Assembly (NCBI GenBank): GCA_017412115.1
Contig: JAFPYR010000065.1
Location: 1-64,000 of the forward strand
Length of the DNA: 64,000 bases
Source: Bacteroidales bacterium
GTDB taxonomy: Bacteria; Bacteroidota; Bacteroidia; Bacteroidales; UBA3824
Direction of reading: 5' to 3'
Of this stretch, positions 9,451 to 16,796 are shown in pieces. Under the pieces are notes generated by a model. That model saw only the letters and a program-made list of their open reading frames with translations, did no database searches and was not told where the DNA came from. A program made the translations under genes and the position numbers. How positions within the stretch are numbered: position 1 is the stretch's first letter; the number at the start of each line of letters is the position of its first letter.

Positions 9451-9513
9451 GTCTCCTGCACCGCCTTCAAAAAGTATATTGTCGGGAACTACAACCGCCG
9501 CCTTGCCCGTATG
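9451..9513 (-). pseudogene. Relic of a type I methyltransferase (hsdM) gene
   Basis: Twenty-one minus-strand codons read HTGKAAVVVPDNILFEGG, then AGD. The stretch AAVVVPDNxLFEGGAG is a signature of canonical HsdM subunits, just after the NPPF region. The frame is closed on both sides (an in-frame stop from bases 9514-9516, and the chemoreceptor terminator beyond 9451), so only this fragment survives. It is not derived from the intact methyltransferase at 12087-14843, which reads GVVLPQGDFNNSSE at the corresponding place. It therefore marks an earlier restriction-modification system at this locus. Confidence 0.7.
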
Positions 9514-9532
9514 TTAGTGTTGCTAACCAACT
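9513..9532 (+). repeat. 20-bp direct repeat, copy 1 (outside the fic gene)
   Basis: GTTAGTGTTGCTAACCAACT matches 10311-10330 at 19 of 20 positions. It begins exactly where the hsdM relic ends. It may be a remnant of a second Bro-N coding region or a recombination site. Confidence 0.55.
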
Positions 9533-9641
9533 TCTTGGTGATCAAGATATGTTTTTTATTCGATTTATGCAAATTCTTTTCTTATAATCACTAAATATTT
9601 TGTTGGGGAATTGGCGGAGATGAGGTGATGGGGTAAAAATT

Positions 9642-10523
9642 TTATTCCTCTTCGTAATAGTAAGAATAATCAATACCTTTCATAAATGTTTCGCGGTCGT
9701 TAATTTGGTCGGTGAGTGCGTTTATTAAAAGATGTTTCAACGGATTGGGATCCACAGCACTTTTTACCATAGCATCGAGGTAAGATTTTTTGGAAATCAG
9801 ACTCCAATCGACGCATTTTTTGAGCGAACGTTTTAGCATCATATCGAGCCAAATACGGGTGCTACGTCCGTTTCCTTCGCGGAATGGGTGAGCAATGTTC
9901 ATCTCAACATATTTGTCGGCTATTTCGTCGAAAGTGTTTTCAGGCATCCGTTCTATTGTTTGCAGAGTTTGAGACAGATATTGTGCCATAGCAAACTGAA
10001 ATCCGCCTTTGGCTATATTTACCTGCCTTATTTGTCCTGCAAAATCGTACAATCCGCCAAAAAGGTAGCCGTGTATTTGTTGTAAACCCTTTGTAGTGCC
10101 TATTTCGATGTTATCAATAATGCCGCTTTCAAACAATGCGTATGCTTTCGACTTGCTTTTGCCGTCGATTGTTTCGTCGGAATATGTAAACCATTCTACA
10201 AATTTTGCCGACTTAGTGTTGGGCATTGCTTTTGCAAGACGGATAACACCTTCGTTGTCAAGTACATCGGTATTATATTTTTTCCCGTCGGCAGCGGTTA
10301 GTTTCAGTTGGTTAGTGTCGCTAACCAACTGAGGGTTTACGGTTTTTAGTTTGTTTTTCAGGTATTTCCAGTAGTTACGGTTTTTGTTGTAATCATCTTG
10401 ATTGTTGAGCACGCCAATTATGTCTAAAACTGAAAACCACCATTTAGAGTTAACATCGTCCCAAACGGCACGTACCTCACGGTCGTTGAAAAAACGGATT
10501 GATATTTTGTGCTTGTCAGACAT
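9642..10523 (-). CDS. Bro-N-like domain fused to Fic domain protein
   Basis: A 293-residue protein with two parts. Residues 7-112 ([20 protein letters not shown] ... [26 protein letters not shown]) look like the N-terminal domain of phage antirepressor / BRO proteins. Residues about 125-280 are a Fic domain with the complete active motif [12 protein letters not shown] (His212 to Arg223) and a flap [10 protein letters not shown]. Fic proteins usually transfer AMP from ATP to a target protein, so the full motif predicts an active enzyme. No inhibitory (S/T)xxxE(G/N) helix or separate small antitoxin is obvious. It has its own promoter (10549-10580) and lies downstream of the restriction-modification genes on the same strand, so a role in the same defence island is plausible but unproven. 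Confidence 0.87.
   Translation of the reverse strand: MSDKHKISIRFFNDREVRAVWDDVNSKWWFSVLDIIGVLNNQDDYNKNRNYWKYLKNKLKTVNPQLVSDTNQLKLTAADGKKYNTDVLDNEGVIRLAKAMPNTKSAKFVEWFTYSDETIDGKSKSKAYALFESGIIDNIEIGTTKGLQQIHGYLFGGLYDFAGQIRQVNIAKGGFQFAMAQYLSQTLQTIERMPENTFDEIADKYVEMNIAHPFREGNGRSTRIWLDMMLKRSLKKCVDWSLISKKSYLDAMVKSAVDPNPLKHLLINALTDQINDRETFMKGIDYSYYYEEE
10306..10330. repeat. Inverted repeat in the Bro-N coding region (copy 2 of the 20-bp repeat)
   Basis: A perfect 10-bp inverted repeat, AGTTGGTTAG-TGTCG-CTAACCAACT, inside codons for QLVSDTNQL. Its last 20 bases recur at 9513-9532. Confidence 0.6.
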
Positions 10524-10548
10524 CCTTTGTTTGTGTTTTTCTTGATGA

Positions 10549-10580
10549 CAAAGATATGGTTTTTCTTCGATGTTTACAAA
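10549..10580 (-). promoter_or_regulatory. Promoter TTTG-N20-TATCTTTG for the Bro-N/Fic gene
   Basis: On the minus strand, TTTG (10580-10577), 20 bases, TATCTTTG (10556-10549), with the start at 10523. The Fic gene is therefore likely transcribed separately from hsdS, 160 bases upstream. Confidence 0.7.
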
Positions 10581-10683
10581 AACTTTTTGTCAAAAACCAT
10601 CCAAAGAACGTGAACGCCTTATCCTTAACGAGATTTCGGCAGTAGGCAGAGAACTTGTGGCGGCGGGGAATAATGGGTAATAG

Positions 10684-12054
10684 TCATTTACTTCCTTTTT
10701 CAATTTCTTTTTCAACCATCATTTTGGCTTCCTCTAATAAACGTTTGCTTTCGGCTTTAAGGGCGAAAGATTGATAAACTTTATTTGTAATTTCAATTCG
10801 CTTTTCTCGATTCACAATTGGAACAATTAGATTTTCAATTGATTCTTTACTAATTGAGATTATTCCTGTTGAACCAATCACATTTTTATAAATCAATTCT
10901 TGACCAATTGTTGAAGTCAAAAAAAGTAAAGTTGGTATTTCATAATATTGATTTTTGAATTTGTTTTTTATCCGTAAAAGTTTGATTGTTCCATCAATAG
11001 TACAATCAAATTTAGTATCAAACACGAAACTCATCCTACCTAATGAACCAACTCCCATAGATGCAAATAACAAATCACCATTTTGAATTTTCAAACAATC
11101 ATCTATCGTACAATCAGATATTGTATCATATTCAATAGCCGGTATCCGTATGTTTTTTGTTTTAATTACTTTTATGCCTTCACTATAATATTGTTTTGGA
11201 CTTGGATTTGATAATAAATCAAACAATTCAAACAAAGATACATATTGAGCATTACATTTTATTTTTTGCTCAATTTCATCATACTTACTTTGATAATACT
11301 CCGCATCCAATCTTCCCGAACTCAAAAACGATTCCGACAAGGTTTTAACATTGATATTTTCGTTTTTCGGTTGCCAATTCTTTAGCCCAAGCTCAGAAAG
11401 CAGAGTGTCTTCTGCCTGTGCGTATAGCGATTTTGATTCAGAGAGTTTTTCGTGAGCAGATTTTACGAGCGATTCGATTTGGGATTGAAAATCTGTGCTA
11501 AAGTCTGGAATCTGCAATTCACGCAATTTATAGATGAACAGATTTAACTGAACATTTCCCGTACTTTCGCGTAAAGTCTGCATTCTGCCATATTTTGAAA
11601 GCAGAAATGTAGAAAGAATATAAGGTGAATAATCATCTTTAATTCTGATAATTCCAACATGACGGTCAGAATTTGCGGGAAGTATTGAATCGTCAACAAC
11701 TGCACAATTTCCAATCGTTCCGACTGTTGAAATGATAACATCGTTTTTTCTTAGAGCTGTCCGTGGATTTTCTGCATGAGCTTTTTCAGAAATAAATGCT
11801 CCTCGTGAGAGGTCAAATACATTTTCTTTTGGTGAAGTTGCAGAAATCAGATTTACACGGCTGTTTTCATCATAATCAATTGATGTATGAATTCCATCTG
11901 TCACTTCCGCAATATCACCGATTTGGAAAGTTCCAAAATCAGAAAGTCGTTTTATTCCAGCCAAGTTCTCTTTTGAAAAATATTCAGCGTCAATTCTATG
12001 TTCATTATTTAGTTCCGAAAACCTTACCTCGCTCACTTCCAGCCCTTTCAACAA
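10684..12054 (-). CDS. hsdS: Type I-like specificity subunit with two target-recognition domains
   Basis: About 456 residues. Two half-sites each have a recognition domain followed by a helical spacer: TRD1 about 1-190 (IGDIAEVTDGIHTS..., NSDRHVGIIRI, STGNVQLNLFIYKLRELQIP), helix to about 225, TRD2 about 245-420 (YVSLFELFDLL, GDLLFASMG, NVIGSTGIISISKESIENLIVP), and a C-terminal helix. It would direct the neighbouring methyltransferase-nuclease to a bipartite DNA site. The start is uncertain: the listed start is a TTG, the only nearby ATG is out of frame, and the frame is open back to the hsdM stop 33 bases upstream. Co-transcribed with the gene at 12087. Confidence 0.85.
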   Translation of the reverse strand: MLKGLEVSEVRFSELNNEHRIDAEYFSKENLAGIKRLSDFGTFQIGDIAEVTDGIHTSIDYDENSRVNLISATSPKENVFDLSRGAFISEKAHAENPRTALRKNDVIISTVGTIGNCAVVDDSILPANSDRHVGIIRIKDDYSPYILSTFLLSKYGRMQTLRESTGNVQLNLFIYKLRELQIPDFSTDFQSQIESLVKSAHEKLSESKSLYAQAEDTLLSELGLKNWQPKNENINVKTLSESFLSSGRLDAEYYQSKYDEIEQKIKCNAQYVSLFELFDLLSNPSPKQYYSEGIKVIKTKNIRIPAIEYDTISDCTIDDCLKIQNGDLLFASMGVGSLGRMSFVFDTKFDCTIDGTIKLLRIKNKFKNQYYEIPTLLFLTSTIGQELIYKNVIGSTGIISISKESIENLIVPIVNREKRIEITNKVYQSFALKAESKRLLEEAKMMVEKEIEKGSK

Positions 12055-12086
12055 AGCATTGTATTTTCCCTCGTTGAAAGGGCTAC

Positions 12087-14843
12087 TTAGAAAAAACTTA
12101 AGCCCTCTTTTTTGGCAAATTCTGCGAAAGCTTCGGCTATGCCGTCTTTTGAATAGCGACCTTTCAATCGGCTGTCGCGCTTCGTCCAGAGTTCATCTAA
12201 CTTTGGGTCGTGGTTGAAAAGGTCATGCTTTACGAAAATGTGTCCGTGAGTGTCTTTCAAGCGCACATTAGAGAACTCTTTCACTTCTTCTGAAGTCAAG
12301 TAATATTTCTGTTCTTCTTTTGAAAGTTTGTTGTATTCTTGAAGTCCAATCTCTTTGGTTTTCACATTTTCGCAGTTGGCAAGTATTTCTTTATAGAGTT
12401 TGCGTTCGCTTGCCGAAAGTGAAAAATATTCGTCTATCGAAATTGTCTGAATTTCGGCTTCTGCATTATCATCTTTCTTTTTGCCGTTTTTTTTGAGTGC
12501 GAACCTTACTGGCTTTTCAATCCACTTTTTGTGGCTGTCGAGTTCGCCATTGTCGGCAACGAAAAGGTCTTTTACAAAGTATGTAGTGTCCCAATTGGTA
12601 AGTTGCTCAATTGGCGTTGATTCCAATTTGCCATTTTTTACACTGTAGGCGTATTTTGTCCAAGTAACGTAGTTTTCTGTTACGTAGATTTTTTCTTTCT
12701 GATTGCTGACAGTAGGCTCTTGCATTGTGGCAAAGAATATCGGATAATCAACATAGACATTGTAATCCTGACTTTTGTAGTATTCCTCATACAATTCTTT
12801 TTCATCGTCAGAAAAGTTGTTGTATTCGTCAAGAAAAATTGTTGATTGGTGCTTAGTGCCGTTGAATTTTTCGTCGGCTTCAATCTTTTTTTGCGATTCT
12901 ATTAGGCGGAACTCGCGGTTTGCGATGTCGTTGTCCATCTCTTTTTTGCTGACACGCTTGTTGCCGTCGGTTAGGTGGATTCGGTATGTTACATTTTCTT
13001 TGTCGTTGATATTTGGGAAACCGCAATTTTCGTCAGTCCATTTCTGCACAAAGAGGACGCTTGTTTTTGTGCCAGTATGCTGCAAGAAAGTGTTTGGATG
13101 TAGCCCCACAACGGCAAGAATGCGACATTTGCTTGCAATATAGTCGCGCAAATATTTTTCGCTCGAATTGTTGAAGTCACCTTGCGGAAGCACTACGCCC
13201 ATACGTCCGCCCGGCTTTAGGAAATTGAGGTTTCGTTCAATGAAAAGAATGTCGCGACCAACATTGTTGCGTACTTTGCTTTTGCTGTATCCGAGGTCGT
13301 AGAGGCTTATTACTTTGGTGTCGGTTCTGTCGCCGGCAAAAGGTGGGTTGGCAAGAACAAGGTCGAATGTATATTCTGTGTATTTGCCCTTTTGCACAGC
13401 AAAGTCTTCAAGACGCTGAAAACCTGAGAGATACTTTTCGCTCCAACCTTGTTTTTGCAGATATTTAGAGCCGTTCCAGACATTATAATCCAATGTATTG
13501 AGTTCCAGTACGTTGGTTTTACCATCGCCAGCAATTATATTCAACATTTTGCCCACTCGTACACACACTTCGTCAAAATCTATCGCAAAAACCTTGTTGT
13601 CAACATAATCGGTTTCACGTTGGCTACGTTTGGTGTTTACAAAATTGTGGCTCTTTGTGTTAATCTTGTTCCAAACGTGGAAAATTGTGTGCATCGGAAA
13701 TCCGCAACTGCCGCTTGCCGTGTCTATCATAGCATCATCTTCGGACGGATTCATCATCTTTACGCACATATCAATCACATATCGGGGCGTAAAGAATTGA
13801 CCTTTCTCTGCCTTTTGCGATTTGCTCATCAGATGTTCAAAGGCATCATCAACCACATCGAGATTAGAGTTGAAAAGTTTTACATTCTCAAGATATTGCA
13901 CCACAATTTTTACATCGGCTGCACCAAGTTCAAATTTTGAATTTTTTGGAAAAATGCCTTTCCACTTATTCTGTGCCTTGTCGAATAGATTTTGAATGCG
14001 TGCAAGCACCTGACCGTCGGCACCTAAAGAACGAAATTCCAATTGCCTATAATCATCGTCTTTGGCTTCGCTAACGCTCTTGATGTATCCGTCGGTTAAG
14101 GCGTGCGAAATTCTGTCGTTGTCGTCGGCCGAGCAATATTCGTCATACAGCTTTGCAAAAAGAAACTTAAAAACTTCTTCAAAAACATCTCCGCCAAAAT
14201 TTGCAAATATTTTGTCTTCGAGTTCAAGTATCACGTCTTTCAACGACTTGGTACTTTGTTCATCTATCAGTATCAAGTTTTTGATAGTGAATCGGTCGTT
14301 GAGAATCTGGTCAAGTGTTTCGTCGCTTTTGGGCAGACGGTCGATTTTTTCAAATTTGAAATTCTTGTTTTGCCCGCTTTGACGGTTTAGGTAAAGTTCG
14401 TTTACTTTTCCGCCGTCGATTTCCACTGCTATGCTCGCCCCCAAGATTTTACAATAGCCTTCAAGTTGACCTTTTACCTTGTCTTTGCCCACGGCTTTAC
14501 ATTCCACCACAATGTAAGGTGCGGTTTTATGCTCATCTTCGTAAACAACAATATCTGCGCGTTTGTTGTCGTCGCGCCCCATTTGAACTACCCTTTCAAA
14601 TTCTATACGCTCTTTTGGGTAGCCGTATTCTTCTATTAATTTATGCGTATATAATTGGCGTACAACCTCTTCTGATTTTAACTCAATTTCTTTGTCTCGA
14701 ATAACGCACTTAACTTTTGCCACTGTTTTTCCTTCATCATTAAGACCAGAAAAGATGCGTTCTTCGAGCCAAAGTTTTTCCTCCTCGGAAAATTGAGTTA
14801 ACAAGTCATTTTCCGAACCTTTAAGTATTTCAGATAATTTCAT
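12087..14843 (-). CDS. hsdM: Fused nuclease-methyltransferase subunit of a BcgI-like / type I-like R-M system
   Basis: A 918-residue protein. Residues about 55-190 form an HSDR_N-type nuclease fold with PD-(D/E)xK-like residues Asp97 (KRADIVVYE) and Glu114-Cys-Lys116 (PYIVVECK). Residues about 210-700 are an N6-adenine methyltransferase: KGQFFTPRYV (347-355), SAM motif I DTASGSCGF (374-382) and catalytic NPPF (499-502). A charged C-terminal third (about 700-918) has no clear assignment. Nuclease and methylase in one chain with a separate two-TRD S subunit is the layout of BcgI-type (IIB/IIG) enzymes. No HsdR helicase-translocase gene is in the window. It is preceded by a long structured leader (14910-15056) and a TAATTTTG box at 15174-15181. 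Whether the nuclease is active is inferred only. Confidence 0.88.
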   Translation of the reverse strand: MKLSEILKGSENDLLTQFSEEEKLWLEERIFSGLNDEGKTVAKVKCVIRDKEIELKSEEVVRQLYTHKLIEEYGYPKERIEFERVVQMGRDDNKRADIVVYEDEHKTAPYIVVECKAVGKDKVKGQLEGYCKILGASIAVEIDGGKVNELYLNRQSGQNKNFKFEKIDRLPKSDETLDQILNDRFTIKNLILIDEQSTKSLKDVILELEDKIFANFGGDVFEEVFKFLFAKLYDEYCSADDNDRISHALTDGYIKSVSEAKDDDYRQLEFRSLGADGQVLARIQNLFDKAQNKWKGIFPKNSKFELGAADVKIVVQYLENVKLFNSNLDVVDDAFEHLMSKSQKAEKGQFFTPRYVIDMCVKMMNPSEDDAMIDTASGSCGFPMHTIFHVWNKINTKSHNFVNTKRSQRETDYVDNKVFAIDFDEVCVRVGKMLNIIAGDGKTNVLELNTLDYNVWNGSKYLQKQGWSEKYLSGFQRLEDFAVQKGKYTEYTFDLVLANPPFAGDRTDTKVISLYDLGYSKSKVRNNVGRDILFIERNLNFLKPGGRMGVVLPQGDFNNSSEKYLRDYIASKCRILAVVGLHPNTFLQHTGTKTSVLFVQKWTDENCGFPNINDKENVTYRIHLTDGNKRVSKKEMDNDIANREFRLIESQKKIEADEKFNGTKHQSTIFLDEYNNFSDDEKELYEEYYKSQDYNVYVDYPIFFATMQEPTVSNQKEKIYVTENYVTWTKYAYSVKNGKLESTPIEQLTNWDTTYFVKDLFVADNGELDSHKKWIEKPVRFALKKNGKKKDDNAEAEIQTISIDEYFSLSASERKLYKEILANCENVKTKEIGLQEYNKLSKEEQKYYLTSEEVKEFSNVRLKDTHGHIFVKHDLFNHDPKLDELWTKRDSRLKGRYSKDGIAEAFAEFAKKEGLSFF

Positions 14844-14909
14844 TTTTCTGCGCTATGTTTGTGGCGTTTGACCATCGACATCGGAGAATCGGGGTGAGTT
14901 CAAGGGCAT

Positions 14910-15056
14910 AAAAAAACGCAGACATTGACTATCCACGCTTCAAGGCCCTAGGAACTGCCCGCAAAAGTTGATAAGTCACGTCCACGTAATACGCAGACGT
15001 TTACCGACTTATTCGCAACTTTTGCATTTCAAAATTTCCTAGGTTTTGAAGCAGTG
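14910..15056 (-). ncRNA. Candidate structured RNA (6S-like hairpin or hsdM leader attenuator)
   Basis: On the minus strand the region folds as one long hairpin: GCTTCAA/TTGAAGC, CCTAGGAA/TTCCTAGG, a bubble (10 bases on the 5' side, 6 on the 3' side), GCAAAAGTTG/CAACTTTTGC, ATAAGTC/GACTTAT and ACGTC/GACGT near the loop. After the 3' arm come about 20 bases and then seven Ts (14916-14910). A rod with one large central bubble is the general plan of 6S RNA, but no conserved 6S sequence could be confirmed. Alternatively it is the 5' leader of hsdM (start 14843) and could attenuate it. The strand is chosen from the T run. Confidence 0.4.
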
Positions 15057-15173
15057 CCGAATAAATAGCAAACGCTAAATTATTATTTTATAATATGTTA
15101 TCTATGTATTTCGCGACGAAAAAACCGCCGCTTTTTTAGTTCATTGTTCGTGTTTTTAGTTTGTACTACGTGG

Positions 15174-15181
15174 CAAAATTA
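15174..15181 (-). promoter_or_regulatory. -7 box (TAATTTTG) upstream of the structured leader and hsdM
   Basis: A TAnnTTTG match on the minus strand, about 330 bases before the hsdM start. It would give a long leader containing the hairpin at 14930-15056. The -33 box is poor. Confidence 0.45.
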
Positions 15182-15239
15182 CAAAAAATACTGCATCAAC
15201 GAAAGATTTTGTTGAAAAAATTTATTTCGCTCACAAAAA

Positions 15240-15278
15240 AAGTGGTGCGATAAGAGAAAAAAACTTATCGCACCACTT
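15240..15278 (-). terminator. Terminator of the 19.1-15.3 kb minus-strand genes
   Basis: A perfect 15-bp stem AAGTGGTGCGATAAG / CTTATCGCACCACTT with a 9-base loop and a T6 run on the minus-strand 3' side. It lies 23 bases after the stop at 15302. Confidence 0.85.
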
Positions 15279-15301
15279 AAAAAACTTAAAGAAACCAGCG
15301 T

Positions 15302-16756
15302 TTATTTTTTCAAGAATTTCTGCTTATCGTAATCGAAAACGAGTTCGGCAGAAAGTTTTTCATTGCGATACGCTGTAAAATTGTTGCCGTCAAAATGGAA
15401 AACTCCGCCCGAATCACCAATGCCATTAACAGCCTTTGCAAGTTCCGGCTCCAACTCCACTTCCTGAACCCCTAACTGTCCGTAAATAAACGCTTTAACG
15501 GTATACTGCTGAGAGTTCTCTGTGTCGTAATAATAAATCTTGAAATCTTGACCAAGTTCCAACGTGTAGATATTCACTTCATACGCCGTTGCACCCTTTG
15601 ATGTCAAACCTTCGATTTTTACAACATGATCCTCGTTCATACCAACCTCTTCTTTGTCTACGATTGGAACCTCCAAATAATCACTTTTGATTTCGTTCCA
15701 AATATCGCAACACCGCTCAATAGCAGCACCATTCGGGTCGTCGCCTAAATATTCTTCCTCATCGTCGCCATTATCGGGAAGAACGCCCTGCTCCATAATA
15801 TCCTCGTACACTTGATCGTTAGGATAACACACTGATATTCCTCGCTTTAAATTGTCCCAAGATTTGAATTTAACATCGAAATATCCGCAATCTTGAATAG
15901 TCAACATCGAACCTCGTTCATTTTCAGGAACCTCAGCCCAACGAGTTGGAAATCCAGTGTTTATGTCCCATTCCACCGACGGCATACCATTTTCTGCTTT
16001 TGTAACAAAAAGCCAGTTGTAACCTTCGCTGTAAACATTTTCCAAATCCGACAACGGAATAATCTCCAAATCAGTAGATTTCGTTCCGTCAAAAAAAGTA
16101 ATTTTTGAACCCTTTATAGTGATTTTTTTTGCATTAACAACAAAATTAGGCATTTGAGTCTTAGTATTTTGAAACGCCGTAAATTTATTAACGTCAAAAA
16201 CCAATTCAGGATAAGGTTTCGACTGAGGATAATTATCAAGTAGCTTACGGTTAAGTCCTTGAATTTCAGTGATTGTGTAACTATTCATAGCCTCATCACC
16301 ACCGTTACTTTTAGCAGTGATAAAACACAAATTAGAACTAAATTGATCGGGTTCGCCATAGATTTCAGGCATATATTGCTGAACCTGAATTTCTTGAAAA
16401 TCAGGAAGTTGTGCGTTACTTTTTTCTATTGAAAAATTCCAAACGTAGTATTTGTAAGGTTCGTTAACGGTTTCTTTACTTTTTTTACGGTCGATTTTGT
16501 ACGCTAACTCCTTATCATCCTGAATGATAAAAAGACTGTCAGCAGTGATTTTTAGCATTGTAATGTTAGGGACAGAAGGGTCATCGGCTCTATTTTTTTT
16601 CATTTTGAGAGATGCAACCGACTTTTTTTGTTCGGGTTGAGACTGTTCAGTCTTAGTTTCTGCCGACTGATTCTCAGCATTTTGAGTTGAATTAGTTGAA
16701 TTATTGCCGCACGAAAACAAGGTTGCCGCAATCAACATTAACGATAATTTTTTCAT
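15302..16756 (-). CDS. Lipoprotein of unknown function
   Basis: 484 residues. The N-terminus MKKLSLMLIAATLFSC has a lipobox with Cys16, then an Asn/Ser/Gln/Glu-rich low-complexity linker (17-45), then mainly beta-type sequence. An acidic stretch (DDEEEYLGDDPN, about residues 333-344) stands out. No catalytic motif or family was recognised; it may be a surface or periplasmic binding protein. It is the last gene of a minus-strand run (SDR, phosphatase, lipoprotein), 40 bases after the phosphatase, and is followed by a strong terminator, so co-transcription is likely. Confidence 0.8.
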   Translation of the reverse strand: MKKLSLMLIAATLFSCGNNSTNSTQNAENQSAETKTEQSQPEQKKSVASLKMKKNRADDPSVPNITMLKITADSLFIIQDDKELAYKIDRKKSKETVNEPYKYYVWNFSIEKSNAQLPDFQEIQVQQYMPEIYGEPDQFSSNLCFITAKSNGGDEAMNSYTITEIQGLNRKLLDNYPQSKPYPELVFDVNKFTAFQNTKTQMPNFVVNAKKITIKGSKITFFDGTKSTDLEIIPLSDLENVYSEGYNWLFVTKAENGMPSVEWDINTGFPTRWAEVPENERGSMLTIQDCGYFDVKFKSWDNLKRGISVCYPNDQVYEDIMEQGVLPDNGDDEEEYLGDDPNGAAIERCCDIWNEIKSDYLEVPIVDKEEVGMNEDHVVKIEGLTSKGATAYEVNIYTLELGQDFKIYYYDTENSQQYTVKAFIYGQLGVQEVELEPELAKAVNGIGDSGGVFHFDGNNFTAYRNEKLSAELVFDYDKQKFLKK

Positions 16757-16796
16757 ATTTTTTAAAGTATTAAAATTAAAGAATGGTGATTCTTAT

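Larger units (their letters stand above)
14844..15301. other. 458-base gene-free region between hsdM and the lipoprotein gene
   Basis: It holds the hsdM -7 box (15174-15181), a long imperfect inverted repeat (14930-15056), a T7 run on the minus strand (14916-14910) and the terminator of the lipoprotein gene (15240-15278). No open frame looks coding. Confidence 0.7.

Noticed and set aside
14854..14861. Plus-strand TATGTTTG box as promoter of a gene
   Set aside because: No plus-strand gene follows; it would only give an antisense RNA over the hsdM leader, so it is mentioned there and not annotated.
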